From contig CAZCTO010000001.1 in assembly GCA_964501725.1 (NCBI GenBank), forward strand, positions 62,001 through 126,000: 64,000 bases of DNA, read 5' to 3'. Numbering within the stretch: the first letter of the stretch is position 1; each line of letters begins with the position of its first letter. The position numbers and the translations under genes were made by a program. Below the pieces are notes generated by a model. It had not been told where the DNA came from. It worked only from the letters and a program-made list of their open reading frames with translations, and ran no database searches. Positions 59,526 to 64,000 of the stretch are shown here, piece by piece. Source of the stretch: CAZCTO01 sp964501725 (lineage in GTDB: Bacteria; Bacillota; Clostridia; Saccharofermentanales; Saccharofermentanaceae).

Positions 59526-61373
59526 TTATTCGATACCTACCATTCTCATCAAATATTTCGCGTTAGCAGATGTTGATACTCCGGGTGAAAGAAGATAGTC
59601 AAAATGGATTCCCTCTTCATCATATCGCTCGGAGAAATAGTAAAAAAGAACTCTCCCGGTATTATCTTTATTTGCTTCGCATAATTGATAGTCATGTGTC
59701 GACATCAGTCCGATTACCCAATCCTCGGACAGATGTTTCAGTACGAGCTGTGCTCCGTCCGTTCGGTCCCGGGAGTTGGTTCCTCTGAATATCTCATCGA
59801 TCAAAAACAACATCGGTTCTTTGGTTTTCGACATATTGATTATTTTCTCAATGCGGAGTAATTCAGCATAGAAGGTTGATAGGCCACCCTCAAGGCTATC
59901 CGCAATCCGCATAGATGAACCAATACTCATAAGTCCCAAATCCAGGGATTGTACACAGCAGACAGTCCCTGAATACGCCAGAACCGCATTCATTCCGACC
60001 GTACGAAGAAGCGTCGTCTTCCCGGACATATTTGAACCGGTAATTAAAGCAATTCCTTTCGGCAGCGAAAAATCATTACGAACCTGCCGATTTATCGGTA
60101 TTAACGGATGACCCATTTTTCTGGCGATAAAATGTGCTTTCCTCCCATCCGATTCAGCAACAAACGCAGGAAAAGCACAATCAGGATAAATCATCTTCAT
60201 CATGGACAGGCTCATCAATGCTTCCCAATATCCCAATAACTCAAGATTATCCGGAAGTACCCTGCCTGACCGGCCTACCCATTTTTCCAGAAAATAAAAG
60301 CAATAAACGTCATAAAGAAAAAGCGAGTTCAATATCAGAAACAACAACGGCTGACTTCGTGCTTGAATGAACAAGCATATGATATGAAGGCGCTTCAACT
60401 GATTAGATGCTGCGCCTCCGCGGGCATTTTTCTTGTCGGAAAGCAAATCCCTAATATTTTCAAGGCTTTTTGACTTCAAATCGCTGTTTTCAATCCGTTC
60501 AAAAAGTGATCTGTATGAATATATTTCCGGATGCAAACCTTCAATTGATTCGAAAGCCAGTTTGAACCTGCGGTAATTCCACGCAACCCAAACAAGTTGA
60601 ATAAGGAGCACAGTTAATGAAACATAATATAATTTTATGTCTGTGGTAGCCGATATAACCAAAGACGCCAATAGAAGGCTTGATAGTATTGCAGCCATCA
60701 CAAGATGCACTTTTTTAATTGCGGATTCCGGATTCGGACGAATTCTTGAGTATTCAATAAATGCTTTGGGGCTATGCGCATTACGCCGGCTCAATCTTCC
60801 TCTGGCTTCAAAATCCTGAAGGTCATTAAGCCGGGTAGCAAATTCCGCCACCGCTTCCTGCCGAAGAGAAATATTCTCCACAGACAGTTCCGGGTTCTGA
60901 GATTCCAAAAGTAAGTCTCGAAGTTTCTTTCGACCGTAATATGTTTGACCGACGTTAATCAGGTGGAATAATGACTTCGCACCAAACAAATCAAGATCCG
61001 AGGAATAATCGTGATCTGCATCCGAGAAATCTTTACCGTCGTCAGGAAGCTTATCAAAATGATGAAGGGTCCTTGCCCTGTACTCTGCCTGAATCACCCG
61101 GAGTTGGCTGATATGTTTAAACTCACTATTGATTCTGATATGCAAGGCAATAACCACTGCAAATGCAATTAAAAACAAGAATCCGCATATCATTAGCCAT
61201 AAGCCTTCTGAAACAAAAAAACCGGCACAAAAAGATGCCAACATGGCAAGAAACAACGCCATACGAATATTGCTGAAAACTGCTGACATTTTCCCGAATC
61301 GTTGAATGAGGAGGTCCAGCTCGGATTCTCTTTGGGCAAAATACGCTTCTCTTGATTCAATGGTCATTGTCAA
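59526..61373 (-). CDS. membrane-anchored MutS-like ATPase
   Basis: A 615-residue protein with a MutS-type ATPase at the C-terminus. Walker A is ALITGSNMSGKTTLLRTVGM, Walker B is MLFLIDEIFRGTNSRDRTDG, and the following LMSTHDYQLCE is the H-motif. The N-terminal 270 residues hold two pairs of transmembrane helices (about 35-80 and 225-265) flanking a soluble stretch, where mismatch- and connector-domains would normally be. This matches a group of membrane MutS homologues of unknown role. It is unlikely to do classical mismatch recognition because the N-terminal mismatch-binding domain is missing. It overlaps the sirtuin gene by 17 bases. Confidence 0.88.
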   Translation of the reverse strand: MTMTIESREAYFAQRESELDLLIQRFGKMSAVFSNIRMALFLAMLASFCAGFFVSEGLWLMICGFLFLIAFAVVIALHIRINSEFKHISQLRVIQAEYRARTLHHFDKLPDDGKDFSDADHDYSSDLDLFGAKSLFHLINVGQTYYGRKKLRDLLLESQNPELSVENISLRQEAVAEFATRLNDLQDFEARGRLSRRNAHSPKAFIEYSRIRPNPESAIKKVHLVMAAILSSLLLASLVISATTDIKLYYVSLTVLLIQLVWVAWNYRRFKLAFESIEGLHPEIYSYRSLFERIENSDLKSKSLENIRDLLSDKKNARGGAASNQLKRLHIICLFIQARSQPLLFLILNSLFLYDVYCFYFLEKWVGRSGRVLPDNLELLGYWEALMSLSMMKMIYPDCAFPAFVAESDGRKAHFIARKMGHPLIPINRQVRNDFSLPKGIALITGSNMSGKTTLLRTVGMNAVLAYSGTVCCVQSLDLGLMSIGSSMRIADSLEGGLSTFYAELLRIEKIINMSKTKEPMLFLIDEIFRGTNSRDRTDGAQLVLKHLSEDWVIGLMSTHDYQLCEANKDNTGRVLFYYFSERYDEEGIHFDYLLSPGVSTSANAKYLMRMVGIE

Positions 61374-62259
61374 TTAAATGACCTCCGTCAGTATTTGTCG
61401 CAGATGTAATATCCGAAGCATGATCTAAAGCGTCTTGCCCCAAATTCTTATGAGAATCAGATCCGCTTCTGCCGGAGCCGGCTTTCTTTTTTTGCTTAGG
61501 TATCGCGTCATCCAATACTGATCCAATGCTGTCGTGGATCGTCAGCATTGCCTGCAGATCCAAATATGTCGAACTCTTGTTAATAATTACAACACGGTCG
61601 TGCGGCAAAAACTGTGCAAATGTTGCAGCCGGATAAACGGTAAGCGATGTTCCTCCGATGATCAACAAATCGGCGTGTTCAATCGCCGCAATTGCCCGAT
61701 CTATATTTGTATGATCCAGATGCTCTTCGTAAAGAACAACATCCGGACGAACAATCCCTCCACACTGATCACATCTGGGTATTCCGGTTGTGTTCATAAT
61801 GTAATCCAGAGAAAACTTGGCGCCACACGAAATGCAGTAATTGCGAAAAACAGAGCCGTGCAACTCAATGGTACTTTTACTTCCCGCCAACTGATGAAGA
61901 TTATCTACATTTTGGGTGATGGTTGCTTTCAGTTTACCCTGCCGTTCAAGACGAACCAATGCCTTATGCGCACGATTGGGTTTTGCGTTCGGATAACAAA
62001 GCTTTCTGCGATAGAAATCAAAAAACTCCTCGGGGTGTTGCGAGAAAAATGAATGACTGATAATGTCAACCGGACGATACTCCAAGCCGCTGTCCTGATT
62101 GAAAATGCCTTCACCGCTACGGAAATCAGGAATTCCGCTCTCAGTGGAAACACCGGCCCCCCCGAGGAAAACGATTTTCTCAGACTCAATAATTAAGTCC
62201 CTAAGGCAAGATACTTTTTTTTCTCTTGCCCCTTCATATCTGTCCTGCCTAGTCTCCAC
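61357..62259 (-). CDS. Sir2-family NAD-dependent protein deacylase
   Basis: A 300-residue sirtuin. NAD-binding motifs are FLGGAGVSTESGIPDFRS and ITQNVDNLHQLAGS, and the catalytic His is in ELHGSVFRN. The zinc ligands are CISC and CDQC, and LIIGGTSLTVYPAATF follows. The core ends near residue 250. A further 45 residues form a charged, Ser/Gly/Asp-rich tail that is not part of the usual fold. It should remove acetyl or longer acyl groups from lysines. The start has no strong site visible, so an alternative start a few codons on is possible. Confidence 0.93.
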   Translation of the reverse strand: METRQDRYEGAREKKVSCLRDLIIESEKIVFLGGAGVSTESGIPDFRSGEGIFNQDSGLEYRPVDIISHSFFSQHPEEFFDFYRRKLCYPNAKPNRAHKALVRLERQGKLKATITQNVDNLHQLAGSKSTIELHGSVFRNYCISCGAKFSLDYIMNTTGIPRCDQCGGIVRPDVVLYEEHLDHTNIDRAIAAIEHADLLIIGGTSLTVYPAATFAQFLPHDRVVIINKSSTYLDLQAMLTIHDSIGSVLDDAIPKQKKKAGSGRSGSDSHKNLGQDALDHASDITSATNTDGGHLIDNDH

Positions 62260-62312
62260 GCGCTAATGAAACCCCCACGATGATCCAGCGTAATTCCCCT
62301 TTGCAGTTACGC

Positions 62313-62756
62313 TCAATTGTTGTCGCCAACATCGTCCGAAATGTAGTCGATATTGTCAAGGCCAATATTTGCGGTTCCGAACATTTCTTTGCCGAGAATT
62401 CTTTTCTCATCACGTTCTTTTTCAACCAGTGAACTCAGTGCTTTGCGGGTACGATCCGGATTCTTGATATTGCGGATTTCAATATTGTTATCCGTCTTAT
62501 CGGCTGTAACCAGCATAATCGAACCGACTCCGAAGATCTTCTGAAAGAACTTTCTTGAAAGTTTCACGTCCAATATTCGGTAAAGAAGCATTTCGTCTTC
62601 AGTCGTGTTAAAAAGGCCCTTTTTAACATAGAAACGATTACGGTCAAAACTGTAAACTGTAAAAGAAATCGGCAATCCCAAATATCTTTTACGATCTCTC
62701 CAAAGGATCTCTTCTTCAGCAATCATATTACCCAGCTTATCTATCTTGGCAGTCAT
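62313..62756 (-). CDS. bacterial PH-domain protein
   Basis: A 147-residue protein with a YdbT/bPH2-type pleckstrin-like domain over about residues 14-115. The strands EEEILWRDRKRYLGLPISFT, YSFDRNRFYVKKGLFNTTED, MLLYRILDVKLSRKFFQKIF and GSIMLVTADKTDNNIEIRNI are the standard pattern. The last 30 residues are acidic. There is no membrane segment, unlike many relatives. Its role is unknown. It lies 53 bases upstream of the sirtuin gene. Confidence 0.87.
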   Translation of the reverse strand: MTAKIDKLGNMIAEEEILWRDRKRYLGLPISFTVYSFDRNRFYVKKGLFNTTEDEMLLYRILDVKLSRKFFQKIFGVGSIMLVTADKTDNNIEIRNIKNPDRTRKALSSLVEKERDEKRILGKEMFGTANIGLDNIDYISDDVGDNN

Positions 62757-62850
62757 AACGCACCTCCGATTTAAGTATCATCTTTGACTTATTATAATAT
62801 TCAATGTTGAGTTCGTCCACAAACAATATAGTAACTAATTTGAAAACGAA

Positions 62851-63855
62851 TTAATCCTCTACCGGACTGTCAATAGGACAATCATAAAACAATTCAGACC
62901 ATGCGTGATCTCTTTCAAAATAATCGTCGGACCTTAACATGTATGTATGTACAGTAGACCCTCCGGTATCAGGTATCGGATCATCCCACGTTACATCCAC
63001 GTGGTACCATTCCCCATCAATCATCACCAAATTCCAAGCATGCGGCTGATAAGTTGCGGAAGAGTCCAGTGCATTACCGGAAATTACTTGAGTCTCTACG
63101 CCGGATAACATCAGTAATGCAGTGAATGCTTCTGAGTAGCCCTGACATTGACCCTCACCGTCAATCAGAACACTGGAAGCGGTTGCAAGATATTCGGCAT
63201 TGCCATCTTTTTCACTGTAAATTGTATTTACAATCAGATAATCATGAACGGCGATCACTTTATCCATATCCGTCATTTCCGGTTCAATTATTTCTTCGGT
63301 TATATCAGTCATGACTGAGTAAAGTTCTTTTTCTTTATCGCTGCTAAGATTAGGCTCACCATCAAGTAGATATTCTTGAAGTACAATTCCTGTTGTGTTA
63401 TAGGAAAAAAATAAATGAATGATACAGGGTGATTCATTGTCATACTCAATTTTGACCTGACCCTGTTGAAATGCAGAATGGAGTGCCCCTTCTTCAAGCA
63501 ATTCTTCCCAAAACTCCGAAAAAAGTTCGTAACTTTCGACGGACAGATAGATATCCGGAGAAAACTCATAAAGTGAAATTTGCAACGCTTCGAAAAGGTC
63601 TTTGCTTTCAGCAATTTCAAAAACGTTGTCTCCGTCTTGAGGATACTCCATACCGACCGAATCGGAATTCTGAAGAAGACCGGAACCCCATGCCTTCTTA
63701 AGAGGTTGTACCAGATCTTCATCAATTTTTAGCGAACAGGCCGACATAATGAGCAAAGATAGCAACAAAAGCACCCCAACGGATCCACTAATAATCCGTC
63801 TTGATCTTTTTTGAGTCGCGTTAAATGGACTGGCGGTACGTTTCTTTACACTCAT
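62851..63855 (-). CDS. transglutaminase-like domain lipoprotein
   Basis: A 334-residue protein. The signal peptide (SGSVGVLLLLSLLIM) ends in the lipobox IMSACS, so it is a membrane-anchored lipoprotein. The C-terminal half is a transglutaminase-like domain with an intact Cys-His-Asp triad: GEGQCQGYSEAFTALL, TYQPHAWNLVMIDG and YHVDVTWDDPIPD. A preceding helix, KVIAVHDYLIVNTIYSEKDG, is typical of this protease-like group. It may act as a protease or cross-linking enzyme at the cell surface. The start is followed by a strongly basic stretch. The remaining 145 bases to the right edge show nothing recognisable. Confidence 0.87.
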   Translation of the reverse strand: MSVKKRTASPFNATQKRSRRIISGSVGVLLLLSLLIMSACSLKIDEDLVQPLKKAWGSGLLQNSDSVGMEYPQDGDNVFEIAESKDLFEALQISLYEFSPDIYLSVESYELFSEFWEELLEEGALHSAFQQGQVKIEYDNESPCIIHLFFSYNTTGIVLQEYLLDGEPNLSSDKEKELYSVMTDITEEIIEPEMTDMDKVIAVHDYLIVNTIYSEKDGNAEYLATASSVLIDGEGQCQGYSEAFTALLMLSGVETQVISGNALDSSATYQPHAWNLVMIDGEWYHVDVTWDDPIPDTGGSTVHTYMLRSDDYFERDHAWSELFYDCPIDSPVED

Positions 63856-64000
63856 TTTGTCTCCCTAATAGTGAAAGTTGATACCAGAATAACATAATTT
63901 CAAAAGCATTTCGTTAACGAAGACATGTGATTATGAAGGAATGCATGATTTTTATCAGTCATTCAGTCCTTTTATGCGTGCTGTATCATAAACGACTGAT

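Noticed and set aside
61534..62052. Open frame of 172 codons on the plus strand
   Set aside because: It is antisense to the sirtuin gene, whose motifs are intact, and has no binding site or recognisable domain.
1..64000. Prophage, insertion sequences, integrative elements or CRISPR
   Set aside because: No transposase, integrase, phage structural gene, long direct repeat or repeat-spacer array was seen. The two tRNA genes show no duplicated 3' end nearby that would mark an attachment site.

Overview
The window looks like chromosomal backbone of an anaerobic, low-G+C Gram-positive bacterium of the class Clostridia. The evidence is a groES-groEL operon under a perfect CIRCE operator, LCP and LTA-synthase envelope proteins, lipoproteins with Gram-positive lipoboxes, an [FeFe]-hydrogenase-like protein, and AGGAGG-type ribosome binding sites. 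I cannot assign an order or genus from sequence alone. Genes are packed tightly, mostly on the minus strand. I see no phage, insertion sequence or CRISPR array. No intergenic stretch longer than 300 bases lacks a gene or RNA.

Layout. Positions 1-11.6 kb hold a long minus-strand run. Read in the direction of transcription it encodes an acyl-ACP thioesterase, a GldA/GldF/GldG-type ABC system with DUF4340 and beta-propeller-like partners, a CYTH protein, two FAD-dependent oxidoreductases, a metallo-beta-lactamase-fold hydrolase, an ACT protein and the start of a UPF0210 protein. Next come an MFS transporter, a small membrane protein and groESL (11.6-15.7 kb). An LCP protein and GalE follow, divergent from a GH1 beta-glucosidase (15.8-19.6 kb). 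A plus-strand two-component system (19.7-22.0 kb) converges on, and overlaps, a minus-strand three-gene membrane operon (21.9-25.4 kb). An LTA-synthase-like sulfatase, a CDF metal transporter and a lipoprotein lead to tRNA-fMet and tRNA-Leu, which share a consensus promoter (25.5-30.6 kb).

From 30.8 kb there is a large acidic single-pass membrane protein, then prfB, an aminotransferase/Lrp pair, a PHP phosphoesterase and malic enzyme (to 38 kb). Positions 38.2-43.2 kb hold a compact redox-signalling cluster: two DRTGG-like proteins, two histidine-kinase-type ATPases without receiver or phosphoacceptor domains, a divergent [FeFe]-hydrogenase-like iron-sulfur protein, a PHP protein and a thioredoxin-like [2Fe-2S] ferredoxin. 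A glutamine-synthetase-family gene (plus strand) faces hom and its ACT partner. Then come an XTP pyrophosphatase, an rRNA methyltransferase, an M3 peptidase, argS and a stand-alone MraY-like gene (43.4-53.9 kb).

Positions 53.9-58.1 kb carry a four-gene signalling operon: a membrane-anchored kinase-like protein, a TerY-like VWA protein, a membrane-anchored PP2C phosphatase and a small Ser/Thr/Glu/Lys-rich protein. I read it as a TerY-phosphorylation-triad variant, and it is the most system-like locus here. The right end has lysA, a membrane-anchored MutS-like ATPase, a sirtuin, a PH-domain protein and a transglutaminase-like lipoprotein.

The loci most worth a second look are the TerY-type operon with a possible PIN-like domain fused to its kinase, the sensory-hydrogenase-type cluster (including one gene that appears to start with AUA), and the three-gene operon pairing two extracytoplasmic sensor-like modules, an MFS-like membrane domain and a membrane-tethered sigma-region-2-like protein.
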